DNA from: an uncultured Aurantimonas sp.
GTDB taxonomy: Bacteria; Pseudomonadota; Alphaproteobacteria; Rhizobiales; Rhizobiaceae
Direction: 5' to 3'
DNA: 64,000 nt
Assembly: GCA_947488615.1 (NCBI GenBank)
Contig: CANKZU010000003.1
Span: forward strand, 62,001-126,000
The notes under the pieces are model-generated. The model did no database searches and was not told the origin of the DNA. It saw nothing but the letters and a program-made list of their open reading frames with translations. This document shows, piece by piece, positions 35,809 through 45,400 of the stretch. How positions within the stretch are numbered: position 1 is the stretch's first letter; the number at the start of each line of letters is the position of its first letter. A program made the translations under genes and the position numbers.

Positions 35809-38253
35809 ATGATTAGACTGCTCGGCTATTTCTTCGGAATCGGGGCCATCTTCTTCCTGATCGTGGCGGGTGGTTTTGCTTGGTACGTCGAGAAGATGGC
35901 GCAGGATTTGCCGGATTATCAGGTGTTGGCCGACTACGAGCCCCCGGTGACGACGCGGGTTCACGCTTCGGACGGCTCGCTCATGGCCGAATATGCGCGC
36001 CAACGCCGTTTGTTTCTGCCGATCCAGGCGATTCCCGATCTCGTCAAGAACGCGTTTCTGTCGGCCGAGGACAAGAACTTCTATCAGCATCCCGGCGTCG
36101 ACATCGAAGGTGTCGCTCGCGCCGTCCTGGTCCTGGCCAAAGGTGGGCGCATGCAGGGTGCTTCGACGATCACCCAGCAGGTCGCCAAGAATTTTCTGTT
36201 GACGAACGAGCGCACGCTGGATCGCAAAGTGAAGGAAGCGATCCTTTCGCTGCGCATCGAGCAGGCTTATTCGAAGGACAAGATTTTCGAGCTTTATCTC
36301 AACGAGATCTATCTCGGGCTTGGCTCCTATGGCATCGCCGCGGCGTCGCTGGCCTATTTCGACAAGCCAGTGAGCGAGCTGACAATCGAAGAATCAGCTT
36401 ATCTCGCGGCGCTGCCGAAGGCACCGGAAAACTACAATCCGTTCCGCGATGAAGACAAAGCGCTCGAGCGTCGCAATTGGGTCATCGATCAGATGGCCAC
36501 GAACCAGATCATCACCGACGCCGAGGCCGCCGAGGCTCAGCAGAAGCCGCTGGGTGTCAATCCGCGCTCGTCCGACACCTATCTGGCGGCAGCGGAGTAT
36601 TTCACTGAGGATGTCCGGCGCGAGATCATCCAGCGCTACGGCGTCGATACGCTATACGAAGGTGGATTGTCGGTCCGAACGACCCTTGATCCCCAGCTTC
36701 AGGCCGAGGCGCGCGCCGCGCTGCAGCGTGGGCTTGTCAAATATGACGAGGCGCGGGGGTTTCGCGGCGCGGTGACGCGGATTGACATCGGAAGCGACTG
36801 GGGGCCGGCGCTCGGCAAAGTCGAGCCGCTCGCGGACGTACCCGAGTGGCGCCTTGCGGTGGTTCTCGCGACCGAGAGTGACCGGATCAGCATCGGCCTT
36901 CAGCCAGCACGGCAGGTCTCCGGTGCGCTTGGTCCCAAGCGCGAGGTCGGCACGGTCGCGCTCGCCGATATGAAGTGGGCGCTACGGCTGAACACCAAAG
37001 AGCAGCAGGGGACGGTGAAGTCGGCCTCTGATGTCGTCTCGCGCGGTGACGTCGTCTATGTCGAGAAAGTCGAGGACGGCGATGGCTATCGGCTCCGCCA
37101 GCCGCCGAAGATCCAGGGTGCGCTGGTCGCGATGGAGCCGCAGACCGGCCGCGTATTGGCCATGGTCGGCGGCTTCTCTTTCGCCGAATCGGAATTCAAT
37201 CGGGCCTCGCAGGCCTACCGGCAGCCCGGATCCTCATTCAAACCCTTCGTCTACGCCGCGGCTCTCGACAATGGCTACACCCCCGCCTCCGTCATTCTCG
37301 ACGCGCCGATTTCCCTGCCCGACGGCAATGGCGGTTTCTGGGAGCCTTCCAACTATGGGGGTGGCTCCGCCGGACCGTCGACGCTGCGCTTGGGAATCGA
37401 GAAGAGTCGCAACCTCATGACGGTTCGGCTGGCCAAGGACATGAGCATGAGCCTCGTCGCCGAATACGCCGAGCGGTTCGGCATCTACGACAAGCTCTTG
37501 CCCTATCTCCCGATGGCGCTTGGTGCGGGCGAAACGACGGTGCTGCGGATGGTTTCTGCCTATTCGACGCTCGCCAATGGCGGGCGTTCGCTCGAGCCCT
37601 CGCTGATCGATCGCATCCAGGACCGGTACGGGCGCACGATCTACAAGCACGATCAGCGCCAATGCCAACAGTGCGATGCGACGCAATATGACAACCAGCC
37701 GGAGCCGGAGCTGATCGACGAGCGGGATCAGATCCTCGATCCGATGACGGCTTACCAAATCACCTCGATGATGGAAGGTGTCGTGCAGCGTGGAACGGCG
37801 ACCAAGGTGAAGGAACTCGGTGTTCCGATCGCAGGCAAGACCGGGACGACCAACGAGGAGAAGGACGTCTGGTTCGTCGGCTTCACGCCGGATATCGTCA
37901 CCGGTGTCTTCCTCGGCTACGACAATCCGACGCCGATGGGCCGCGGAGCGACGGGTGGCGGAATGGCTGCACCGGTCTTCATCGATTTCATGCGGGAGGC
38001 TTTGAAAGACCGCAAGCCGATCGAGTTCCAGCCCCCGGAGGGCATGGAAATCATCGCCGTCAACCGGAAGTCCGGCATGCGCGCCAGCGGCTCGGGACCC
38101 GATGTGATCATGGAGGCATTCAAGCCCGGAACCGGTCCGTCGGACGCCTACGAGGTCATCGGCATGGACGAAATCGCCTCAGGTTTCGGCTCCGGCCAGG
38201 TCTCCGAGGAAGCTGAGCAGGCAATCGTCCAAGGCGCCGGCGGGCTGTTCTAG
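35809..38253 (+). CDS. mrcA: Penicillin-binding protein 1A
   Basis: Bifunctional peptidoglycan glycosyltransferase/transpeptidase of 814 residues. An N-terminal membrane anchor (LGYFFGIGAIFFLIVAGGFA) is followed by the glycosyltransferase domain with EDKNFYQHPGVD and GASTITQQVAKNF. An OB-fold region comes next, then the transpeptidase domain with the active-site SSFK (GSSFKPFVYA), SRN (EKSRNLM) and KTGTT. A short ribosome site (GGAG) lies five bases from the ATG. The 167-base gap from the amidase leaves room for its own promoter. Confidence 0.97.
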   Translation: MIRLLGYFFGIGAIFFLIVAGGFAWYVEKMAQDLPDYQVLADYEPPVTTRVHASDGSLMAEYARQRRLFLPIQAIPDLVKNAFLSAEDKNFYQHPGVDIEGVARAVLVLAKGGRMQGASTITQQVAKNFLLTNERTLDRKVKEAILSLRIEQAYSKDKIFELYLNEIYLGLGSYGIAAASLAYFDKPVSELTIEESAYLAALPKAPENYNPFRDEDKALERRNWVIDQMATNQIITDAEAAEAQQKPLGVNPRSSDTYLAAAEYFTEDVRREIIQRYGVDTLYEGGLSVRTTLDPQLQAEARAALQRGLVKYDEARGFRGAVTRIDIGSDWGPALGKVEPLADVPEWRLAVVLATESDRISIGLQPARQVSGALGPKREVGTVALADMKWALRLNTKEQQGTVKSASDVVSRGDVVYVEKVEDGDGYRLRQPPKIQGALVAMEPQTGRVLAMVGGFSFAESEFNRASQAYRQPGSSFKPFVYAAALDNGYTPASVILDAPISLPDGNGGFWEPSNYGGGSAGPSTLRLGIEKSRNLMTVRLAKDMSMSLVAEYAERFGIYDKLLPYLPMALGAGETTVLRMVSAYSTLANGGRSLEPSLIDRIQDRYGRTIYKHDQRQCQQCDATQYDNQPEPELIDERDQILDPMTAYQITSMMEGVVQRGTATKVKELGVPIAGKTGTTNEEKDVWFVGFTPDIVTGVFLGYDNPTPMGRGATGGGMAAPVFIDFMREALKDRKPIEFQPPEGMEIIAVNRKSGMRASGSGPDVIMEAFKPGTGPSDAYEVIGMDEIASGFGSGQVSEEAEQAIVQGAGGLF

Positions 38254-38287
38254 CCAAGAGCGATCATCGGCGTTATAGACGCGCGAT

Positions 38288-38310
38288 AAGGGCGGGCTCA
38301 CCGCCCTTTT
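38288..38310 (+). terminator. Rho-independent terminator after mrcA
   Basis: An 8-bp stem (AAGGGCGG / CCGCCCTT, 38288-38295 with 38301-38308) with a five-base loop, ending in TTTT (38307-38310). It starts 35 bases after the mrcA stop and precedes prfB. Confidence 0.8.
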
Positions 38311-38379
38311 CCTTGCGCAAAGCGTCCCGGCGGTCGTCGGGGCGGCATACAAATCATCAGAGAATCAGGAGATTGCGGC

Positions 38380-39508
38380 ATGCGTGCCGAGATCGAGACC
38401 ATGGTCGACGAAATCAAGCAGGCCATAAGCCTGCTGAGGAGGCATCTTTGACTGGGATCAATCCCTCAAACGCCTCGATCATCTGAACCAGAAGGCGGAA
38501 GACCCGTCGATCTGGGACGATGCGGCGGAGGCGCAGAAGCTGATGCGCGAGCGCCAGCACCTCGACGAAGCGGTCAGTTCCATCAAGCGCCTCGACCAGT
38601 CGCTCAGCGACAACGTCGAACTCATCGCCATGGGCGATGAGGAGGGCGATTCGGAGATCGTGACGGAAGCCGAAAAGGCGATTCGTGGAATTCGGGCCGA
38701 CGTCGACAAACGGCAGATCGAGGCGTTGCTGGCAGGTGAGGCCGATTCCAACGACACATATGTCGAGGTCCATTCCGGTGCCGGTGGGACCGAGAGCCAG
38801 GACTGGGCGGCCATGCTTTTGCGCATGTATATGCGTTGGGCCGACCGCTCGAAGATGAAGGTGGAAGTTCTTGAGGAGCACCCCGGCGAAGAGGCGGGCA
38901 TCAAATCGGCAACGCTGCTGATCAAGGGCCACAACGCTTATGGCTGGATGAAAACCGAATCGGGTGTGCATCGCCTCGTCCGGATTTCGCCCTACGACAG
39001 CCAGGCGCGGCGGCACACCTCCTTTGCGTCGGTGTGGGTGTACCCGGTGGTCGACGATACAATCCAGATCGACGTTTCGGAGGCCGACGTGCGCATCGAC
39101 ACCTATCGCGCCTCCGGCGCCGGCGGTCAGCACGTCAATACGACGGATTCGGCCGTGCGCATCACGCATATCGCCACCGGCATCGTCGTCCAGTGTCAGG
39201 CCGAGCGCTCACAGCACAAGAACCGCGCAACGGCGTGGAACATGCTGCGCGCGCGACTCTACGAGGCCGAACTCGAACGACGGGAAGAAGAGGCGAGTGC
39301 CGAGGCTGCGTCGAAGACCGACATCGGCTGGGGTCACCAGATCCGATCTTACGTCCTGCAGCCGTATCAGCTGGTGAAGGACTTGCGGACCGGGGTGGAG
39401 AGCACCTCACCCCAAGACGTGCTGGACGGTTACCTCGATGAGTTCATGGAAGCGGCGCTGGCCCATCGCGTGCATGGCAGCGACGTGGAAGTCGAGGATA
39501 TCGCCTGA
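38380..39508 (+). CDS. prfB: Peptide chain release factor 2, programmed +1 frameshift
   Basis: Class I release factor for UGA and UAA stop codons. The gene starts at the ATG at 38380 and is read for 23 codons to an in-frame UGA at 38449-38451. Translation then shifts +1 and continues from 38450 to 39508, giving 375 residues. The recoding signal is complete: AGGAGG (38437-38442), three bases, then CTT TGA C (38446-38452). The GGQ motif (SGAGGQHVN) that triggers hydrolysis is present. The stop-codon recognition tripeptide is SPY rather than the textbook SPF (RISPYDS). A start at 38543 would wrongly remove the N terminus. Confidence 0.96.
38437..38452 (+). promoter_or_regulatory. prfB programmed frameshift site
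   Basis: An internal Shine-Dalgarno-like AGGAGG, a three-base spacer and CTTTGAC, the slippery Leu codon followed by UGA and C. This is the known autoregulatory site: low RF2 slows termination at UGA and favours the +1 shift that makes more RF2. Confidence 0.95.
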
Positions 39509-39518
39509 GATCAGGATG

Positions 39519-39543
39519 GACGGGCGGGTCAAGGCCGCCCGTC
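39519..39543. terminator. Hairpin between convergent prfB and M23 genes
   Basis: GACGGGCGG (39519-39527) pairs with CCGCCCGTC (39535-39543) around a seven-base loop. It starts 10 bases after the prfB stop and overlaps the last codon of the M23 gene. Neither strand has a clear T tract, so its terminator role is tentative. Confidence 0.45.
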
Positions 39544-40879
39544 AGCTGAGCGCCTCGATCCTCAGGCCGATGCGCCGAAATCGCGCCGGGTCGACGGCCC
39601 GGCCGGCACGCCGCACTTCGTAGTGAAGGTGGGGGCCGGTGCTGCGGCCGGTGCTGCCGACCTCGCCGATCTTGGCGCCTTTCGCCACGGCCTGGCCCAC
39701 GGCGACGTCGACCCGCAACATATGTGCATAACGCGTCGTTATGCCGTTGCCATGGTCGATCTCGACGAGGTTGCCGTAGCCGCCGGCGCGGCCTGCCTTG
39801 GTGACGGTGCCGGGCCCGGTGGCTGGAACCGGCGTGCCTGTCGCCGCCGCATAATCGTCGCCCGAGTGCAATCCGCGCCGCCCGAGAAAGGGATCGGAGC
39901 GAATTCCGAACGAACTGGAGAGGCGGCTGCCAGGCAGCGGCTCCGAGATTGGCAGGGTTGCCGCCACCGAATGAACCTTCCGCAATGATGCCAATGCCAT
40001 ATCGAGCTCGGCATAGGATTCGTCGAAATCATAATCCACGGGTACCGGCTCGAACGGACCACCCGTGGCGGTGTGGTCATCGAACTCCGGCACATCGATC
40101 CCGGCCGCCTTCAGCGCCGCGGCGATCTTGAGCGTTCGTGTCCGGGCCGTCTCCGCCATGCTTTGTAGATGTTCGATCTGACGAAGTTCGACGATGTCGA
40201 TCGAGCGTCCGACCTCGCGGATCATCGCGTCGGCGACCTGGGTTTTCCCCGCCAATTCAGCGGGCGCCGCCGAGGAGGGGCGCAATCCGGTCGCGAAAGC
40301 GGCCTGCTCGCCGACAGAGCCGGTACGGATCGGATCGACGATATCCGCCGGGGACTGCGATACCGGCGCGCCGACCTCGCCATCGACGAGCGAGTCGAGC
40401 GCCCCCATCGGCAAATCTGCCATCTCGAGCCGGGGATTGGGCGTTGGTAAGGGAATCGAAGCCAGCGCGACGCCAACCTCCTGGGCGCGTTCATACAGGG
40501 GGCGCAACTTGTCGTAGCGGGCAGTGAGCTCTTCCTGCTGATCGAGAAGCACGTCGACCTTGGTCTCGACCATCTTCTGCGAAATCATCTGCCGGCTGGT
40601 AACAGTGTCGAGTTGCGAACGCAGAGATGCGATCCGCTGTTCGTAATCCTGGCGAATCTGGGCTTGTCGCGCGGTCAGCCGCGCCGCGATGTCGTCCTGC
40701 ATGACGAACCAGGTCGGTGCCGCGACCATGGTCAGCGCGATCAGAGACGCAAAGGCCGTTCCGAGCAGAAGCGACCGTCGCCCCACCGTAAAATGACGAA
40801 CCTGTTCGCCGCGGGCGATGATGATGGTGTGAGGCTCGCGGTACTCCCCAAAGGTTCGTCTGTGTTTGCTCGCAGCCAT
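39542..40879 (-). CDS. M23 (LytM) family envelope metallopeptidase with coiled coil
   Basis: A 445-residue inner-membrane-anchored protein. It has a cytoplasmic N terminus of about 35 residues, a membrane segment (LLLGTAFASLIALTMVAA), a periplasmic coiled coil (about 65-135, rich in Gln, Arg and Leu heptads) and a C-terminal LytM domain. The zinc ligands look complete: HSGDDY (HxxxD) and HLHYEV (HxH). It could cut peptidoglycan cross-links or activate amidases during division, like LdpF or DipM-type proteins. The 13-mer ATTAAGGTTAACG lies about 58 bases upstream. Confidence 0.92.
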   Translation of the reverse strand: MAASKHRRTFGEYREPHTIIIARGEQVRHFTVGRRSLLLGTAFASLIALTMVAAPTWFVMQDDIAARLTARQAQIRQDYEQRIASLRSQLDTVTSRQMISQKMVETKVDVLLDQQEELTARYDKLRPLYERAQEVGVALASIPLPTPNPRLEMADLPMGALDSLVDGEVGAPVSQSPADIVDPIRTGSVGEQAAFATGLRPSSAAPAELAGKTQVADAMIREVGRSIDIVELRQIEHLQSMAETARTRTLKIAAALKAAGIDVPEFDDHTATGGPFEPVPVDYDFDESYAELDMALASLRKVHSVAATLPISEPLPGSRLSSSFGIRSDPFLGRRGLHSGDDYAAATGTPVPATGPGTVTKAGRAGGYGNLVEIDHGNGITTRYAHMLRVDVAVGQAVAKGAKIGEVGSTGRSTGPHLHYEVRRAGRAVDPARFRRIGLRIEALS

Positions 40880-40936
40880 TTCCCGTCCCTCGTTGACGGG
40901 GTGAAAGCCCCTTCATCGACGAGCCAATTACACCCG

Positions 40937-40949
40937 ATTAAGGTTAACG
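40937..40949. promoter_or_regulatory. ATTAAGGTTAACG motif before the M23 gene
   Basis: Exact copy of the 13-mer at 16376-16388. On the minus strand it reads CGTTAACCTTAAT and precedes the M23 start by 58 bases. The paired TTAA words resemble CtrA half-sites, but spacing between them is two bases rather than seven. Confidence 0.3.
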
Positions 40950-40981
40950 ATCCTTTGCCGTGCTGGGTGTCATTTCGCAGC

Positions 40982-41809
40982 TCAGCTGGAGAGCGGCGAG
41001 AGCGAGCGGTAGAAGGTAGGGGTCAATCCGGCCTCGGATCGGGCGCGATCGTTGAAGGGCGCTTTTACCTGGCCGCGGAAACTGGCGCGAACGAGTTCTT
41101 GAAAGCGCTCGGCGGGATCGCGTCGCTCCCGCGCGCAAAGGAACCGGAACCACTTGGCGCCGATCGCCACATGCTTTTTCTCGTCGCGATAGATGATTTC
41201 CAGGATGGCCGCGGTGTCGGCGTCGCCGACGCCTTCCAGCTTTTCCAGAAGCGAGGGCGTCACATCCAGGCCCCGCGCCTCTAGGATCAACGGAACGACC
41301 GCAAGGCGCGCGCCGATATCGTGCGCCGTCGCTTCCACGGCCTCCCACAATCCGTCATGGGCGGGCAGGGCGCCGTAGTGGGTGCCGAGGGCTTCCAGCC
41401 TGCGCGCCAACAGGCGGAAGTGCTTGGCCTCTTCCAGCGCGACGGTCATCCAGCCATCGAAGAACGAGCGCGGCACCGATTCGCTGGTAAAGCGGGCAAC
41501 GATGTCGAGCGCGAGATCGATGGCGTTCAGCTCGATGTGGGCGAGCGCGTGGATTAGGGCAATGCGGCCCTCGACCGTGTGCACGGAGCGCCGCTTGACC
41601 TTACGCGGCGAAACGAGAATCGGGGCGGCCGGGCGACCAGGCCGATCTGGCAGCGCAGGATCTCCAGGAGCGTGCAGGCCGATGCGCCGGCCGAACCAGA
41701 GGCGGCAGGCGAGGTTGGTTCGCTCCACCTTGGCGTCGAGGTCGCTTTCGCGTAGCGCTTCGATGGTCGCTTGCCGCAGTGTCGAGGGCTCCTTGCTGGC
41801 TTCGCTCAT
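40982..41809 (-). CDS. Ferritin-like DUF455 protein
   Basis: A 275-residue four-helix-bundle protein of the DUF455 family, related in fold to diiron oxygenases such as MiaE. Candidate metal ligands are the Glu and His in LAHIELNAIDLAL, EEAKHF and DEKKHVAIG, the usual E...ExxH...ExxH pattern. Its substrate is unknown. The ATG at 41809 overlaps the bcp stop codon (ATGA), so the two are coupled. That pairing with a peroxiredoxin is consistent with a role in redox or iron handling, but this is inference. Confidence 0.88.
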   Translation of the reverse strand: MSEASKEPSTLRQATIEALRESDLDAKVERTNLACRLWFGRRIGLHAPGDPALPDRPGRPAAPILVSPRKVKRRSVHTVEGRIALIHALAHIELNAIDLALDIVARFTSESVPRSFFDGWMTVALEEAKHFRLLARRLEALGTHYGALPAHDGLWEAVEATAHDIGARLAVVPLILEARGLDVTPSLLEKLEGVGDADTAAILEIIYRDEKKHVAIGAKWFRFLCARERRDPAERFQELVRASFRGQVKAPFNDRARSEAGLTPTFYRSLSPLSS

Positions 41810-42282
41810 GAGGCGGAGGCGAATTGGCGCGCGGCCTCCAGCACCTCCTCGGCGTGACCGGGCACTTTCACCTTCTGCCAGAGCCGAATGATCGTGCCGT
41901 CCGGACCGACCAGCGCGGTGGTGCGTTCGACGCCCATATAACGGCGCCCATACATGCTCTTCTCGACCCAAACCCCGCAAGCGTCGAGTAGCAACTTTTC
42001 CTCGTCCGACAGGAGACGGACGGTTAAATCGTGCTTGTCCTTGAATTTGCCATGCTTTTTGACCGTATCGGGTGAGACCCCGAGCACCGGGACACCGAGG
42101 GCATCGAATTCGCCCTTCAGCCGCGAGAAGTCGACAGCTTCAACCGTGCAACCGGAGGTATCGTCCTTTGGATAGAAATAAAGGACGAATGGCGTGCCCT
42201 TCAGATCATCGCGAGAGACGATTTCCCCCTTGTCATCCGGCAAGCGGAATTCGGGGCAGGTGTCGCCGGCTGAAAGTGCCAT
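41806..42282 (-). CDS. bcp: Thioredoxin-dependent thiol peroxidase (Bcp/PrxQ)
   Basis: A 158-residue peroxiredoxin that reduces H2O2 and organic hydroperoxides. The peroxidatic Cys is in DDTSGCTVEAVDF. The second Cys five residues on, found in E. coli Bcp, is replaced by Val, so resolution must use another Cys (LLDACGVW) or an external thiol. Two adjacent ATG codons are possible; I chose 42282 because GGAGG is then five bases away, against two for 42285. It is transcribed divergently from the AsmA-like gene and coupled to the DUF455 gene. Confidence 0.93.
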   Translation of the reverse strand: MALSAGDTCPEFRLPDDKGEIVSRDDLKGTPFVLYFYPKDDTSGCTVEAVDFSRLKGEFDALGVPVLGVSPDTVKKHGKFKDKHDLTVRLLSDEEKLLLDACGVWVEKSMYGRRYMGVERTTALVGPDGTIIRLWQKVKVPGHAEEVLEAARQFASAS

Positions 42283-42490
42283 CATGTCCTCCTTTTGAGA
42301 TCAGGGGCCTGAGAAATCAGCCTTGGGATGTTTTGTGAACCTTGGCTGCCGAGTTTTTTATCAATATCTCTCTAGTGTTGGAGCAGCCATGCCGCCCTTG
42401 GCGCATCTTCAGGAGCGAGAATGAGCATCTTTTCGCGTGAGATGGCATGGAGACAGTGCGCGCAGCGTTCGGCGCGTGGGTGATCGGCCC

Positions 42491-45400
42491 ATGAAAACAG
42501 CGATTCGGGTTGTCGCCGGGCTGGGCAGTCTCGCCATATTCATTGTCCTGGCGGTCGGCATCGCCATCAGCGCACTGCTGTGGACCGATCGCGGCGAAAA
42601 CTTGCTGCGTTGGCAGACCGAACGGATCGCCTCGGCGTTTGTCGGGCCGGCCTTTTTGGTCGAATTCGGCCGCCAGCAGGTCGGATTCGGTCCTGCGGGA
42701 ACTCTCGGTATCCGCTTTTCCGATGTCGCGATCAAGGATCGGCGAACCGGTCGGGCAGTTGGAACCGCCGGCAGCCTGCGGGCGGGTGTCGGTCTGGGCG
42801 CGCTCCTTGGTGGGAAGCTTTCCGTCGATCGCCTCTCAGTCGAGACCGTCCGTCTCGATCCGTCCACCCTCGACCATCTGCGGTCAGACAAGGAGTTCGC
42901 AGCGGAAGACCTCTTTGCCGGTCTCGACCGCCCGTTCGTCGCTATCGAGGCTATCGGGTTGCGCCGTATCGCAATTAGCGATCTCGCCGTGCTCGGCCAT
43001 GACGCATACCGACTTGAAAACTTCGAGATCGCGGCCGATGCCTCGGGCGATTTCACGATGGACGCCAAGGGCATTGTCGCCAATCACATACTGGCCTTGT
43101 CCGGGACAGCCAAGCTTGATCCGAACCGGCAGCGAATTGCCGAGCTCGCGGCAAGGACCTCCGAGCAGGAACTGCTTTGGGGCGGAGCGGCGGCCAAGGG
43201 GGATGACGACGCGCTCGGGCTCGTGTTGCCGGCAAGCTTCACCGTCTCACTCGCCACGACCGCGTCCGGCCGCCGTGTCACCGCGAGCGTGAACGGTCAT
43301 AACGGCCGGGTCGTTGGCAAGGCCACGCAACCTGTGGCTTCGGCAAGGGGCAGCCTCAGCCTTGCGGAAGGCGAGGACCACCTGTCGATCAGCGATGGGC
43401 GGGTCGATTTCGGGACGGCCGAAGCGGAGTTCGCTGGCCAGATCGCTCTGATGCCGGACGGCTCCGGGCGCCATCGGCTGGAACTTCGCACCACCCGGCT
43501 GGCCTCGACGGCAAGAGGCTCTGATGTGGCGGCATCGGCGTCTTTCAAGGCGGCGGGAGCCGTCGACTTCGGTGGGGCGCATGTCGCATTCGATGAATTG
43601 TCCCTGAAGACCGATCGCGGAGAACTGGCCGGTACCGGCGAACTCACAGGTTTGAACTCCGCGGACCGCGTCCGGCTGGACCTTTCTGCAACCGCGCTAA
43701 CCGCCGCGGATATCAGGGCGTTCTGGCCGTTCTTCATCGCTGAGAAGGCCCGCGACTGGGTACTCATCCATGTTGGCGAGACCGGATCAATACCGACGGG
43801 TTCGCTTGCTCTGGATATCAGTCTTGCGCGGCTCGCCGCGATCGCGGTGCCGGGCGAGGGGCCGGTTGGGGACGAAGTGCGGCTTGCGCTCGATTTTAAG
43901 GATGGGACCTTCGCGACGATCGGCGACATGCCTGCCGTCGAGACCGTTTCCGGAACGCTGGATTATCGTGACGGCACGACGCTGATCACGGTTACGACCG
44001 GCGGCATCATCGGCTTTCCGAGTCTCGCCATCACGCCGTCGTCGTTGGATTTCGTCCGGGAGGAACATGGCGTGGCGGCGTCACTGTCCCTCAATCTCGT
44101 CGGCGATGCGCCGACGCTGCTTCGGCTGGCTGACCGCAAGCCGGTGGGGGCGTCGAGCAGATTCAGCTGGGGGGCCGACGACGTTACGGGCCGAGCGAAC
44201 GTCGGGGTTGGAGCCGCATTTCTGCTCGGGCAGCCGACGCCGAAGCAAGACCGGTTGGAGAGCTGGTCGATCTTCGCCGAACTCGATGGGGTTGGCCTCA
44301 AACGCCAGATCGACGGACGAGAGATCAAGGCCGTCTCCGGGGTGGTCACTATCGCTCCCGGCGCGGTGATCGGAGACGTCGCGGCTGCGATCGACGGCAT
44401 TCCCGCCAGGGTGGAGTTTTCTCAGCCGATCGGGCCGAATCCGATCGGCGAGGCGACGCTCGACGTGACCGCGCGTTTGACCGACGACGAGGTTAGAACG
44501 GCGTTGCCGATGCTCGGCGAGGTCGTCGATGGCCCGCTGTCGGCGCGCTTGACGCGGGTCGGAGACGGATTTCGCGCCCAGCTCGATCTCGGAACAGCGC
44601 GACTTGATATGCCGGCGGTCGGCTGGAGCAAAGGTCCGGGCGTCCCCGCAACGCTCGCCTTCGATCTGAGCGTATCGGGCGAGCAGATTTCGATGCGCAA
44701 TGTCGAATTATCCGGGGAGGGGTTTTCGGCCAAAGGCAGCATCGAAGCGGACGGCTCTGGCCTCAGGAGCGTGACGCTGGATAGTGCGGCTCTGAATCGG
44801 GGCGACGACATCTCCGGACAGCTCGTCCGCGGCGATGATGGGTATGTGCTCGACATGACCGGCCGCAGCCTGGACGCGCGGGCGATGCTCGATCGACTTC
44901 GCCGGGAAGGCCTCGCGTCGAAACCGGGCCAAGCGAGCAACCGCAAGGCCGTCGACGCCACGATCGTGCTCGACCGTTTGCTGGGTTTTGACGGTGAGGA
45001 GTTTCGGGATGCAACGATTCGCTACAAAGCCGGGGGAGCGATTTCGCTTTCAGCCCGCACGAGCACCGGCCGTCCGATCAATCTCTCCCTCCGGCCACAC
45101 GGGGCGGATCGGTTGATCAGTCTTGCCACCGACGACGCTGGATCGCTGCTCCGCTTCGGCGGGCTTTACCGCCGCATGCAGGGTGGCACTGCACGTCTTC
45201 AGCTCCCGGAGCTCGCGTCGGGCAGTTTCAGTGGCGCTTTGACGCTGCAAGATTTCACCTTGATCGACGAGCCGAGATTGGCAAATCTGGTGGGGACAAC
45301 GCGCACCGGAAACGAAAGCCTGGCAGGTGCCCTCGGCCGCGAGCTCGAAGTGTCGCGCGCCTATTTCGACTCCGCGTCGGTCGGCCTTGCCTGGGACGGC

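Noticed and set aside
38449..38451. In-frame UGA suggesting that prfB is a pseudogene
   Set aside because: The complete recoding signal shows that this is the normal autoregulatory frameshift of release factor 2.
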